A DNA stretch of 64,000 bases from positions 1,396,621-1,460,620 of the forward strand of contig CP006977.1 of assembly GCA_000508305.1 (NCBI GenBank). Reading direction: 5' to 3'. Origin of the DNA: Sulfolobus acidocaldarius SUSAZ. GTDB taxonomy: Archaea; Thermoproteota; Thermoprotei_A; Sulfolobales; Sulfolobaceae. This document shows positions 46,312-54,965 of the stretch, piece after piece. The position numbers and the translations under genes are program-made. The notes under the pieces are model-generated. The model worked only from the letters and a program-made list of their open reading frames with translations, had not been told where the DNA came from and ran no database searches. The stretch's first letter is position 1. Each line of letters opens with the position of its first letter.

Positions 46312-47174
46312 AATACTATTTTCAAAATAAACCTGAGAGAGTGTACGAAATAGGTGATAGAGAGAGGATACTGAAGTGGATGGTGAGCAGACCTAGGGCT
46401 AAAACGGAGATTAAGGTGATTGGAGGTAAAGAGAGTGAGGTGATTGTTGTTATACCAACTGCTAACTTTGAAAGAGTTAGCAGGGAACTACGTAAAATTT
46501 ACAATAACCTCACTTTGGTTTTTGTACTGAGTTCAGGACCTTATTTTAATTACGCGACAAGTGTAAACCACGGAATTCAGTTTGCGTCAAAGGAGTTTAA
46601 CCCTAAATGGATTGTGGTATCAAATGATGACGTTCTTGAGGCTGAAAATCCCTCTAAACTTGTTGAGGAGTTAAGCACTACTGATAGGGGTCTGGTATTT
46701 GCAAAGCCCTCTAGTTATCACACGTATAAGGTATCAATAATCAAGTTTAATCGATCTTATTTGAAGGTCATGAAGTACATTGGTAAAATCTTCCGTATAC
46801 CTCCTGCAGAGGTTTATGGTAGCTTAACGCTAAAATATGGAGAGAAGTTAAGGATTAGTAAGCTAACTGTAATAGACTCCATGCTTAAATCCAAGAAATT
46901 TGCGGGCGAGGTGGTTAAAGAAGTGATTAATGGTGGGAGCTTTATGATTCTGAACAGGAGAATTGTGAGTGACAAGGTTTTCGACGAGACTTTCATAAAT
47001 GGTTATGAGGACGTATTCCTTTCAGTGAAATACGAGAAAGACACCGAGATAATTGATTATCAACTTAAGGAGAAGAGGGGTATGAGCTTAGGTTTTGATA
47101 AAAATAGGTTTGTAAAACTTTACGTTAATGAGGTATATTTTAATGATTTGATAGAAAAAAGTGAGAAAAAGTGA
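46296..47174 (+). CDS. Glycosyltransferase-like (GT2 fold) protein of the carotenoid cluster
   Basis: A 292-residue protein starting at TTG inside crtY (16-nt overlap). EVIVVIPTANFERV, NYATSVNHGIQFASKE and WIVVSNDDVLEA match GT-A family 2 glycosyltransferases, with S-N-D-D as the metal-binding motif. NGGSFMILNRRIV and FDETFINGYEDVFLSVKY fit the acceptor end. Sulfolobus species make zeaxanthin glucosides, and its coupling to crtB-crtY suggests it glycosylates zeaxanthin. That role is inference; known bacterial carotenoid glucosyltransferases (CrtX) are GT1, a different family. Confidence 0.65.
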   Translation: MDKELEYYFQNKPERVYEIGDRERILKWMVSRPRAKTEIKVIGGKESEVIVVIPTANFERVSRELRKIYNNLTLVFVLSSGPYFNYATSVNHGIQFASKEFNPKWIVVSNDDVLEAENPSKLVEELSTTDRGLVFAKPSSYHTYKVSIIKFNRSYLKVMKYIGKIFRIPPAEVYGSLTLKYGEKLRISKLTVIDSMLKSKKFAGEVVKEVINGGSFMILNRRIVSDKVFDETFINGYEDVFLSVKYEKDTEIIDYQLKEKRGMSLGFDKNRFVKLYVNEVYFNDLIEKSEKK

Positions 47175-47180
47175 AAACTT

Positions 47181-48710
47181 TTATTTTCTCCTTCTAGCCA
47201 GCAGGACTACTGCAATTATTATAATTATAGCAACTATTATACCAATTATTATGTACATCGTACTACCTGAGGTTAGTGGAGATGGAGAGTAACCATACAC
47301 TACGTAATAAGTGTTAGCAGGGTCCACTAAAACTACCACTTTTCCATTATTGACGAAGTAATCATTTGAATTCACTTGTGTTAGTGAGTTCCCGTTCTTA
47401 GCAAACACAGTCACTGTCTCATTTTTAAGTAATGACACATTGAATACCACATACCCTGTTGCGTTTATTGAAACTACTTGGCTCTCATAGGACTTTCCGT
47501 TTATTGTTACATTCTGGACATTCACTGATTGAGGTACAACCAACCTTACGTAGGCTGATGAACTATTGGGGAATACAAGTACATATTGTCCATTTCCATT
47601 AACGTCCAGGTCAACTAACACTCTTCCGTTTTCAACATTCCTTGATACGTCTACATTAGCAGTGCTCATCACACCGTTATTTGTGATGGCTATTATGACA
47701 GGGTTTCCACTTACCATAACTTTGGTTACAACTTTTGGACTACCGTACTGTGCCTGTGGGTTAATGATAACTTTCACAGAACCACTTGCACCGTCTATAC
47801 CACCTGATAATATCCTAAGACTAGAGCTTGCCATAGTTGAAACATATGATGTCGAAACGTAACCTGCCAATGTACCGTTAACACCCAAGAACTCTATTCC
47901 AGTAAAGTATCCCTGGGCTTGGAAGCTTATTGAGGGTGTTGAGAATTGCCCTTGAGTTGATGTAATCCACACCATGGCTGGAACATATGAACCCTGGAAG
48001 TAAGCTAAGGTTGTGTTATAGTTAGCCTGTCCATTCAATCCGTTATAGTGGAACTCAACCTGTGAGTATCTCTTAGGATGAGAGCTATCAACAGTAGTTG
48101 TAAAGGAAAATGAACCTGAAAGGTTTAAGGTGACTTTCTGTAGCTGTAGGGAAACTGTCTGTGAGTAGGAGTTTTGCTGTCTATTTATGTTGAACGTAAC
48201 GTTAGAGAAGCCTGTTCCATTTAAGAACTCTAATATCAGTTTTGCTGAAGAGTTAAAGTAAGCCAGACCAGTTATGCTAGCAGTTCCATTTGTGAAACCA
48301 GCCCACACTAGTTCCTCATCTAGGTTTGGTTCCTCTAATATTACTCTAGCAAGTTGAGGGATCTCTGAGTTCACTGTTATATTGAAGTTGGACACTGATA
48401 CAGTAATGGTTCCAGAGAAAGTCTGTAAACTTCCAACATTTACGTCATATGTATAACTATCGTAACTAATGGTCTTGGTTGTGGAATTATCTGCAGTCAT
48501 ACTATATGTAACCTTAGAATATGTGTATTTTGTGTTAGCAGATGACGTTCTTAGCATAGATGAGTAATCTTGGTACATTACTTTGAAAGTGTTATTTTGG
48601 CTAGTTGATGCACTTAGAAGATGCTGTAATGTCAGTAGAGGCATAGATAGAATGGGTACTAATAAAAATACAGTCATTAATACTCTGAGTATAGATGTGT
48701 TATATGGCAT
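47181..48710 (-). CDS. Cell-surface protein with C-terminal membrane anchor
   Basis: A 509-residue exported protein. The N-terminal ILRVLMTVFLLVPILSMPLL is a signal peptide. The C-terminal YIIIGIIVAIIIIIAVVLL followed by ARRRK is a stop-transfer anchor. The exterior is beta-strand-rich with very many NxS/T glycosylation sites and a Ser/Thr/Gly-rich composition. I do not recognise the family. It is probably glycosylated and pseudoperiplasmic. It converges with the glycosyltransferase gene (6-nt gap). Confidence 0.65.
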   Translation of the reverse strand: MPYNTSILRVLMTVFLLVPILSMPLLTLQHLLSASTSQNNTFKVMYQDYSSMLRTSSANTKYTYSKVTYSMTADNSTTKTISYDSYTYDVNVGSLQTFSGTITVSVSNFNITVNSEIPQLARVILEEPNLDEELVWAGFTNGTASITGLAYFNSSAKLILEFLNGTGFSNVTFNINRQQNSYSQTVSLQLQKVTLNLSGSFSFTTTVDSSHPKRYSQVEFHYNGLNGQANYNTTLAYFQGSYVPAMVWITSTQGQFSTPSISFQAQGYFTGIEFLGVNGTLAGYVSTSYVSTMASSSLRILSGGIDGASGSVKVIINPQAQYGSPKVVTKVMVSGNPVIIAITNNGVMSTANVDVSRNVENGRVLVDLDVNGNGQYVLVFPNSSSAYVRLVVPQSVNVQNVTINGKSYESQVVSINATGYVVFNVSLLKNETVTVFAKNGNSLTQVNSNDYFVNNGKVVVLVDPANTYYVVYGYSPSPLTSGSTMYIIIGIIVAIIIIIAVVLLARRRK

Positions 48711-48928
48711 AATTAACGCTAAGTGAAAGAAAGTTAAAAAATCATTCGTACTATTCCTTAAATGTAGAAGATAAGACTTAGTTTATAATAAGTTAATAAT
48801 GTAAGAAACACTAATTTTCATCTTTTTTCATTCTAGTAATAGATATATCTAATACCACACAAAGGTTTACGTTGAAGGAAATCCTTTTAGGTAACTGAAG
48901 AGAGAGATGCAGGGTAAAACGAACTTGC

Positions 48929-50335
48929 TTACAGTAGGGTTATGGACACCAACTTGTTCTCAGTCATTTCCAGCATTGTATCTCTAACACCCTCTCTTCC
49001 TATCCCGGTCTTCTTAAACCCACCGAATGGTAATGAATCCCATCTTAGTCTTGTACTATCGTTAATGATTACAGCTCCGAACTTAAGAGCCTTGCTTATT
49101 CTTAGAGCCCTGTTTACATCCTTAGTGAACACGGCTGATTGCAATCCATAATCCGTGGAGTTAGCCACTTGAATAGCCTCCTCATCACTTTTCACTGGTA
49201 TTATAGGCGCAATAGGTCCGAATACCTCTGTTTTAGTAACCAACATGTCTAAGCTGGGCTTTAGAACTGCAGTAAGGGGAAAGAAATGTCCATTATCAGG
49301 TCCTTTATTTAGTATCTCAACTTTTCCTCCCTTAGATTTGGCGTCATCTATTACAGAGTTGAGGTTTTGCACACTCTCCCTATTTATTACAGGTCCCACA
49401 TCAGTGTTCTCGTCCAGTGGGTCACCTACCCTCAATTCCCTAACCTTTTTCTCAAAAGAGAACACAAATCTCTCATATATTTCTTCTCTCACTATTATCC
49501 TCTTTCCAGCATTACAATTCTGTCCAGCATATTCATATCTGGATCTTACTGCTATGGAGGATGATCTTTCGATATCTGCGTCCTCTAATACAATTATTGG
49601 GTCAGATCCTCCCAACTCCATAATTATTCTCTTACCTAATGAAACAGCCTTTGACGCAATCATTAAACCGGTTTGTGTGGAACCAGTTAATGTAACTAAA
49701 CTTATTGAAGGGTGAGTGTAGAGCTCATCGCCTATCTCCTTACTATACCCTGTAACTACTCTGATAGCTTTCTCTGTTAAACCTGCTTCAACAAGGATCT
49801 TAGCCATCTCCAAAGCAGATAATGGAGTGTTAATACTAGGTTTTACCACCACAGAGTTACCTACAGCTATTGCAGGAGCCACCTTATGGGCAAACGAATT
49901 AACGGGAAAGTTAAAGGGTAGTATTGCGCTAACCACTCCTAAAGGTTCCCTTTGGCTCACCACAATTCTATTTTCATTTCCAGCAGGATATTCATATCCG
50001 TCTACCCTGTAATTTTTACCCTCTAATACAAAAACTGCCTCCTCCCCTGCCTGTCGGAATAGTCTTGAGGCTCTGGTGACCTCAACTCTGGCATCCTTTA
50101 TTGGTTTTCCAGCCTCAAGGGCTAGTAAATTAGCTAATCTCTCTTTTTCCCTCTCAATAATATCTGAAGCCCTCTTTAGAATTGCCGTCCTCTTATAAAG
50201 GGGAAGTGAAGATATCTCCTCGAAACCCTTATCTGCCTCTTCAATTTGTGCCCTTACATCATCTCTACTCATCCTTTCTACTTTACCTATGACTTTTAAA
50301 TTGGAGGGAGATACGACCTCTATAGTTTCCGACAT
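48929..50335 (-). CDS. NAD(P)+-dependent aldehyde dehydrogenase (lactaldehyde/GAPN-like)
   Basis: A 468-residue ALDH. The cofactor block is ILPFNFPVNSFAHKVAPAIAVGN, the general base is Glu240 in IIMELGGSDP, and the catalytic Cys274 sits in YAGQNCNAGKR. The form QNCNAGKR and the overall length resemble lactaldehyde and non-phosphorylating glyceraldehyde-3-phosphate dehydrogenases more than the ALDH at 7172. The substrate is not decidable. It is transcribed in the same direction as the amidohydrolase gene. Confidence 0.86.
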   Translation of the reverse strand: MSETIEVVSPSNLKVIGKVERMSRDDVRAQIEEADKGFEEISSLPLYKRTAILKRASDIIEREKERLANLLALEAGKPIKDARVEVTRASRLFRQAGEEAVFVLEGKNYRVDGYEYPAGNENRIVVSQREPLGVVSAILPFNFPVNSFAHKVAPAIAVGNSVVVKPSINTPLSALEMAKILVEAGLTEKAIRVVTGYSKEIGDELYTHPSISLVTLTGSTQTGLMIASKAVSLGKRIIMELGGSDPIIVLEDADIERSSSIAVRSRYEYAGQNCNAGKRIIVREEIYERFVFSFEKKVRELRVGDPLDENTDVGPVINRESVQNLNSVIDDAKSKGGKVEILNKGPDNGHFFPLTAVLKPSLDMLVTKTEVFGPIAPIIPVKSDEEAIQVANSTDYGLQSAVFTKDVNRALRISKALKFGAVIINDSTRLRWDSLPFGGFKKTGIGREGVRDTMLEMTENKLVSITLL

Positions 50336-50452
50336 ACTACAAATTTAATCCTTGATGCTAATAAAGAATTTCATGATAAAATAAAGAGAGTAAAACAAAG
50401 AAAATAGGTGATGTTGTCCAAACTAAAATATCTCAAAACGATAGTGTACAGA

Positions 50453-51271
50453 TCAGCCTCTTCCGGTAGACTTAATGAGCCTTTCTGCGTTTTCACTTAA
50501 TATCTTATTTTTGAGATTAGGATCAAGATTTACTTGTGATAATTCATTGATCCATCTGTCTGGTTTTATTAAGGGGTAATCGGATCCAAAAAGCAACTTA
50601 TCCCTTAATCTCTTAGCGTTCTTCCACAGGGCATCGGGTACATATCTTGGTGCCCAACCTGATAGATCTAAATACACATTCGGCTTATGCAAAGCTACTG
50701 CAATTGCCTCCTCAGTCCAGGGCCAGCCAAAATGGGCTAAAACTATTTTTATATTTGGAAATCTCACCGCAATTTCATCAAAATATATTGGTCTACCGTA
50801 ATCTAACCTTATATTAGACCTTACACCTGCCCCGATTCCTGAGGTGCCAGTATGAAAAACTATAATTAATCCGTGATTGTTGACTACTTCATATAACTTC
50901 ATTGCCTTTTCGTCTAGAGGATGGAATCCTTGTAGTTGAGGATGTAGTTTCACTCCTACAGGTTCAAACTTCTTTATTGCCTCCTTCAGTTCTTCAACTG
51001 CATTCGCTTTCATGGGATCTACAGATACGAACCTTATAACCCTATCGTCATTGGGAACTGCTTCATTGTGAATTCTTCTCCCCAGAAAGGTAGTGGAGTC
51101 TATAGGTAGGACTACGAACCTCTTAATCCCTAGTCCCTCATAATAGTCCAGTATTTCCTTGAACTCCTTAAGCTCTATTTTCGCGTTAAAGTATCTAAAT
51201 GCAGGTTCAGCATATTCTCCTAAAAATTCTACGAACTCCCTAACTGGTGCGTGGAAATGAAAATCTATCAT
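50453..51271 (-). CDS. Amidohydrolase (amidohydrolase_2/ACMSD-like family)
   Basis: A 272-residue TIM-barrel metal-dependent hydrolase or decarboxylase. The metal motif HFHAP (HxH) is at the N-terminus. GVKLHPQLQGFHP, LIIVFHTGTSGIGAG, IVLAHFGWPWTEEA and LLFGSDYPLIKP supply further ligands and the catalytic Asp. Many members decarboxylate aromatic acids (ACMSD, gamma-resorcylate); others hydrolyse lactones. The substrate is unknown. It lies upstream of the ALDH gene (117 nt) on the same strand. Confidence 0.82.
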   Translation of the reverse strand: MIDFHFHAPVREFVEFLGEYAEPAFRYFNAKIELKEFKEILDYYEGLGIKRFVVLPIDSTTFLGRRIHNEAVPNDDRVIRFVSVDPMKANAVEELKEAIKKFEPVGVKLHPQLQGFHPLDEKAMKLYEVVNNHGLIIVFHTGTSGIGAGVRSNIRLDYGRPIYFDEIAVRFPNIKIVLAHFGWPWTEEAIAVALHKPNVYLDLSGWAPRYVPDALWKNAKRLRDKLLFGSDYPLIKPDRWINELSQVNLDPNLKNKILSENAERLIKSTGRG

Positions 51272-51473
51272 GAGAAAATAATATCCTTGATTACATTATA
51301 ATCATTTTGGTAGCTAAAAATCATTAGTTAATATAAAATTTTCCAGTAGTCCTAGGTAATTCACAGGGACAGTGTAGCATCTGCTCAGTTTTTACCAAAG
51401 TAGGATGTAGATAATTTGTAGGACAGACATAAAATTAACCACAATAATGTCGTCATATGTCGTCATATTACTT

Positions 51474-51890
51474 TTATCTACTCTTCCAGTTCCCTTTCTT
51501 CTTACTGTAGTACTCCCTGTATAATTTTTCCACTTCTCTCTTATTCACATGTTTTCCATGGGCTCGTAGACCACCGCTGAAACCTTTAGGTATGTGGAGA
51601 ATTTCATGTATAAGCACCTTTATCTTCTCCTCTTCACTGAGTCTAGAATACCTTTCAGTAATCAGTTCGATCACATATAGGGGTTCAAGCTGAAAAGAAG
51701 TCAGTATCACTTTTGGAACACTCCAGATTCTTGCTATGGCTCTAGATCTAGAATTGACAGAGTATACCACTCTTACCCTTTCGGCATTTATGTATTCAAG
51801 ACCTAGTACTTGTATTATTTCTCTAAGTAATTTTTCCTCTTCTAGCCCCCTGGTGTACTTAATCACAGGGAAAATAATGTAAGTGATCAT
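51474..51890 (-). CDS. Putative zinc metallopeptidase
   Basis: A 138-residue protein with the zinc motif HEILH (95-99) and a likely third ligand His111 in LRAHGKHV. The preceding half (VRVVYSVNSRSRAIARIWSVPK) has strands typical of small archaeal and phage metallopeptidases. The C-terminus is Lys-rich. It is probably cytosolic with an unknown target. It lies upstream of a tandem 10-nt duplication (51449-51468). Family assignment is from motif order. Confidence 0.72.
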   Translation of the reverse strand: MITYIIFPVIKYTRGLEEEKLLREIIQVLGLEYINAERVRVVYSVNSRSRAIARIWSVPKVILTSFQLEPLYVIELITERYSRLSEEEKIKVLIHEILHIPKGFSGGLRAHGKHVNKREVEKLYREYYSKKKGNWKSR

Positions 51891-52051
51891 TTAAATAGAT
51901 AATACAAAGAATATGTCTCCTATTAGTTAACTTTCTAGATAATGGAAAAGAGTTAGGGACTCATAGTCAATTAAAAGATCATCCAGTGTGCAATCAACAA
52001 CTCAGGGTAGGAGGGAAAATTCTTACATCCCGTCAACAAGAAAAATAAGAA

Positions 52052-52471
52052 TCACAATTTACTCAATTCTCTTCCAGCCTGAGATACACTGTTCTCTAGG
52101 AACTGAGATATGTAATTCTCTAGAAATATTGAGTTATCTATAGTTACTTCTGCTTCCTTTATTTCCCTTATTTCCATCACTTTCCACTTGTGGATTTCTT
52201 TGAATTTCACTGCAATTAGGGCTCTCCCTTCCATAGTAAACATGGAGAGAAACTCAAACAATTTTATCACTTGTCTGTCCTTCACTTTCACCCTATGCTC
52301 CCAAGTGCTTTTGCATTCTATAGCTAATAGGATATTTCCCTTTGTAGCGAAAATGTCGGGAAGTGGATTAGGAGAGGAATTAGACGTAGGTATTCTAACG
52401 GCATTAAAGCCCTCAGATCTTAAAATCGACACCAGTTCCCTTTCAGCACTTTTTCCAACGTCTCTATTCAT
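52052..52471 (-). CDS. hje: Holliday junction endonuclease Hje
   Basis: A 139-residue archaeal Holliday junction resolvase. MNRDVGKSAERELVSILRSEGFNAVRIPTS (1-30), then PLPDIFATKGNILLAIECKST, gives the PD-(D/E)XK active site with Glu in helix 1, Asp in PDI and E-x-K in ECK. It matches Hje of S. solfataricus (MNRDIGKNAERELVSILRG) closely, whereas Hjc starts differently. It cuts four-way junctions in recombination and repair. The ATG at 52471 is chosen; GTG and TTG codons just upstream are alternatives. Confidence 0.92.
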   Translation of the reverse strand: MNRDVGKSAERELVSILRSEGFNAVRIPTSNSSPNPLPDIFATKGNILLAIECKSTWEHRVKVKDRQVIKLFEFLSMFTMEGRALIAVKFKEIHKWKVMEIREIKEAEVTIDNSIFLENYISQFLENSVSQAGRELSKL

Positions 52472-52591
52472 TTGCACCAAAATTGTCTAATAAGCCTTAA
52501 AAAGGAGTGTACCCATGTAAAAGAGACGTAGTTTGCATTTAGGTTGGTTCGTAGATAGATTTATTTGCTTCCTATACGGCAATATCATTTC

Positions 52592-54685
52592 ATGAAAAGA
52601 GTAGATGTTTATAATTCATTAATAGGAAGAGGAGGGTATGTTGACGACCTTGAATTTAAGGGTAAATTCGCCTTCTTCCTCAGAAGTCCGTATCCTCATG
52701 CTCGAATACTTAAGATAGACCCCACAGATGCGGTGAATAGAGGTGCACTAGTTCTTACAGGCAAAGACATTGTTACAAAACGTGTGGGGTCAGGAGAAAG
52801 GGAAGGGGCAGGTCTAAATACTTCTCTCTTAGCGATTAATAAGGCATTATATGTTGGTCAGCCTGTTGCGTTAGTCCTGGCAGATGATCCTTATAGGGCT
52901 TCAGACCTAGTAGAGTTAGTTCAAGTAGAGTACGAACCATTACAGGCAATATCAAATATTGATAAGGCTTTAGAGAACAAAGTCATAATATTTGAGGATT
53001 TAAAGAGTAACGTAGTCAGGGAACAAACTTTTGAGTTTGGAAAAGTGGAGAATAAAGGCAAGAGCATAGAAATTAACCTTTATTGGTCAAGGAGTTCAGG
53101 CAATCCAATAGAGCCTTATGGTGCGCAAGTAATTCCAAAAGACGATAGTTTAATAGTTATTTCCAATCAGCAGGCAGGAAATGTAGTTTCCAACGAGCTT
53201 CAAAAAGCTTTGGGCGTTAAAGTAGTTCACAAAAATGCAAGACAGGGAGGAAGTTTTGGCGCAAAGTTCTCATTTGTCAGGTACTTGTCTGTATTGGGAT
53301 ACGCATCTTTGAAATTTAAGGTGCCAATTAAGTGGATTGAAACCAGAAGTGAGCACTTATTAGCATCTAATAGTAGTGGTCCTGAGAGAAAGTTCAAGAT
53401 CAACGCCTATTACAACTCTGATGGTAGAGTTAATGCTCTCGACATCCATTTGTGGGAAGATGTGGGTGCATCAATAGATTCAGGTCAAGCATTCAAACCT
53501 TTAGGTTTCCTTACCGGACCATATAAAATACCTAACATCAGGTACACAGGGACTTTAGTTGCAACAAACAAGAACCCACCAGGTGCTTTCAGGGGAGCAG
53601 GCACTCCTCCACATACATGGGCTTTAGAGAGAGTCATGGACGCTATAGCTGACGACTTAGGTATTAGTAGAGCTGAAATAAGGAAAATCAATGCCATTGA
53701 CACATTCCCCTATGACACAGGTTTTGCATATATAGATTCCGGAAATCCAAAAGGTCTTTTAGAATTAGCTTTGTCCAGGAAGGACATATTTTCAATGAGA
53801 GATGAGAGGACTGGAGTTGGGATAGCGCTATCTACAGACCCTAGCACACCATCGGGAAGTGAGAGAGTAAAGATAAAAGTAAAGAACGGCAAAATCGTAA
53901 TTGGTTTAGGTTTTGGAGCAGAGGGACAAGGGAATGAACATACAGCAGTCTATCTGGCTTCAAAGCTTTTAGGTTTACCAACTGATGACATAACATATGA
54001 GGCTCTAGATAACACTGAGTTACCCACGTCTTTTGGACCTGGAGGAAGTAGGATGGCTGCATTCACTTATGGCTCAGTTTCAGGAGCTGTAGAGGAATTA
54101 AAGGCTAAAACTAGGAGGAAAGCTGAGGCTATTTTGGGGGATAAGGTATCATATGAGAACGGACACTTTGTTGGTGAAAAAGGGGGAAAGGTCAAAATCA
54201 CCCAGTTTGAGGGAGAGGAAGTAGAGTTTACCTATACTCTTCAGGGCAAATACAGGTTTAATGCGTATCCTTTTGCCTGTGATTTGGCAGTTGTAAGAAT
54301 TGAAGACGGTAAGATTAAACCCATAAAGCATGTAGTATACATTGACCCAGGTAATCCAATTGACGAAGATCTAGTCAAAGAACAGGTAATAGGTGGTACA
54401 GCTACTGGTATTGCATTGGCTTTATATGAAAGATATCTTTATGACGAAAATGGTAATTTGCTTACTACAAACCTTGCTGATTACGGTATGCCAACTGCAG
54501 CGGATTTACCAGATATTGAGGTGAATGTAGTTCCTACTCCATCACAGGTTACTCCATATGGTGTTAAAGGAATAGGAGAGATTCCTGTGGGTGTGGCAAC
54601 TGCTGCGGTTACCAGTGCAATTGAGGATGTTATAAGGAGAAGAATAATGAAGGTGCCTGTGGACTTAGAGGATTTGTTGTCTTGA
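52592..54685 (+). CDS. Molybdenum hydroxylase large subunit (xanthine/aldehyde oxidase family)
   Basis: A molybdopterin-binding subunit of about 697 residues. LIGRGGYVDDLEFKGKFAFFLRSPYPHA starts the family fold (residues 8-35), GAFRGAGTPPHTWALERVMD and GEGQ-like GAEGQGNEHTAVYLASKLLG bind the cofactor, and GIGEIPVGVATAAVTSAIEDVI carries the catalytic Glu. It oxidises aldehydes or N-heterocycles with water as the oxygen source. Sulfolobus uses such an enzyme for glyceraldehyde with FAD and Fe-S partner subunits, but neither is adjacent here, so partners must be elsewhere. The ATG at 52592 is chosen over the TTG at 52565. It could draw on molybdate bound by the protein at 15617. Confidence 0.85.
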   Translation: MKRVDVYNSLIGRGGYVDDLEFKGKFAFFLRSPYPHARILKIDPTDAVNRGALVLTGKDIVTKRVGSGEREGAGLNTSLLAINKALYVGQPVALVLADDPYRASDLVELVQVEYEPLQAISNIDKALENKVIIFEDLKSNVVREQTFEFGKVENKGKSIEINLYWSRSSGNPIEPYGAQVIPKDDSLIVISNQQAGNVVSNELQKALGVKVVHKNARQGGSFGAKFSFVRYLSVLGYASLKFKVPIKWIETRSEHLLASNSSGPERKFKINAYYNSDGRVNALDIHLWEDVGASIDSGQAFKPLGFLTGPYKIPNIRYTGTLVATNKNPPGAFRGAGTPPHTWALERVMDAIADDLGISRAEIRKINAIDTFPYDTGFAYIDSGNPKGLLELALSRKDIFSMRDERTGVGIALSTDPSTPSGSERVKIKVKNGKIVIGLGFGAEGQGNEHTAVYLASKLLGLPTDDITYEALDNTELPTSFGPGGSRMAAFTYGSVSGAVEELKAKTRRKAEAILGDKVSYENGHFVGEKGGKVKITQFEGEEVEFTYTLQGKYRFNAYPFACDLAVVRIEDGKIKPIKHVVYIDPGNPIDEDLVKEQVIGGTATGIALALYERYLYDENGNLLTTNLADYGMPTAADLPDIEVNVVPTPSQVTPYGVKGIGEIPVGVATAAVTSAIEDVIRRRIMKVPVDLEDLLS

Positions 54686-54965
54686 AATAGAAACACAACT
54701 CTAGCTGGAGAATATATTTTTATAATCTTAACTTTACTATATCAGCAAAGGGTAATCGTATGAAAATATTTTTGGTAAAGATTTTAGGAAGGTGAAGAAA
54801 CCAATTTATGGCTAATTAATTAAGTTAATACTCTTTAATTTCTCATAATTTCTAGTATAATAAAAATATATAAATGTTAAAGTTACTAACTAGAAATAAC
54901 TTTATTGAAACAGTAGGTTTATAGTAGACCTTATTATGCAGACTGAAAAAACACGTAGCACTCAC

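Noticed and set aside
49245-49715. 156-residue open frame opposite the second aldehyde dehydrogenase
   Set aside because: Shadow of a conserved gene; low-complexity composition and no motif.
51449-51468. Tandem duplication of GTCGTCATAT
   Set aside because: Two 10-nt copies only, with no clear link to a promoter element; it could be chance or slippage.
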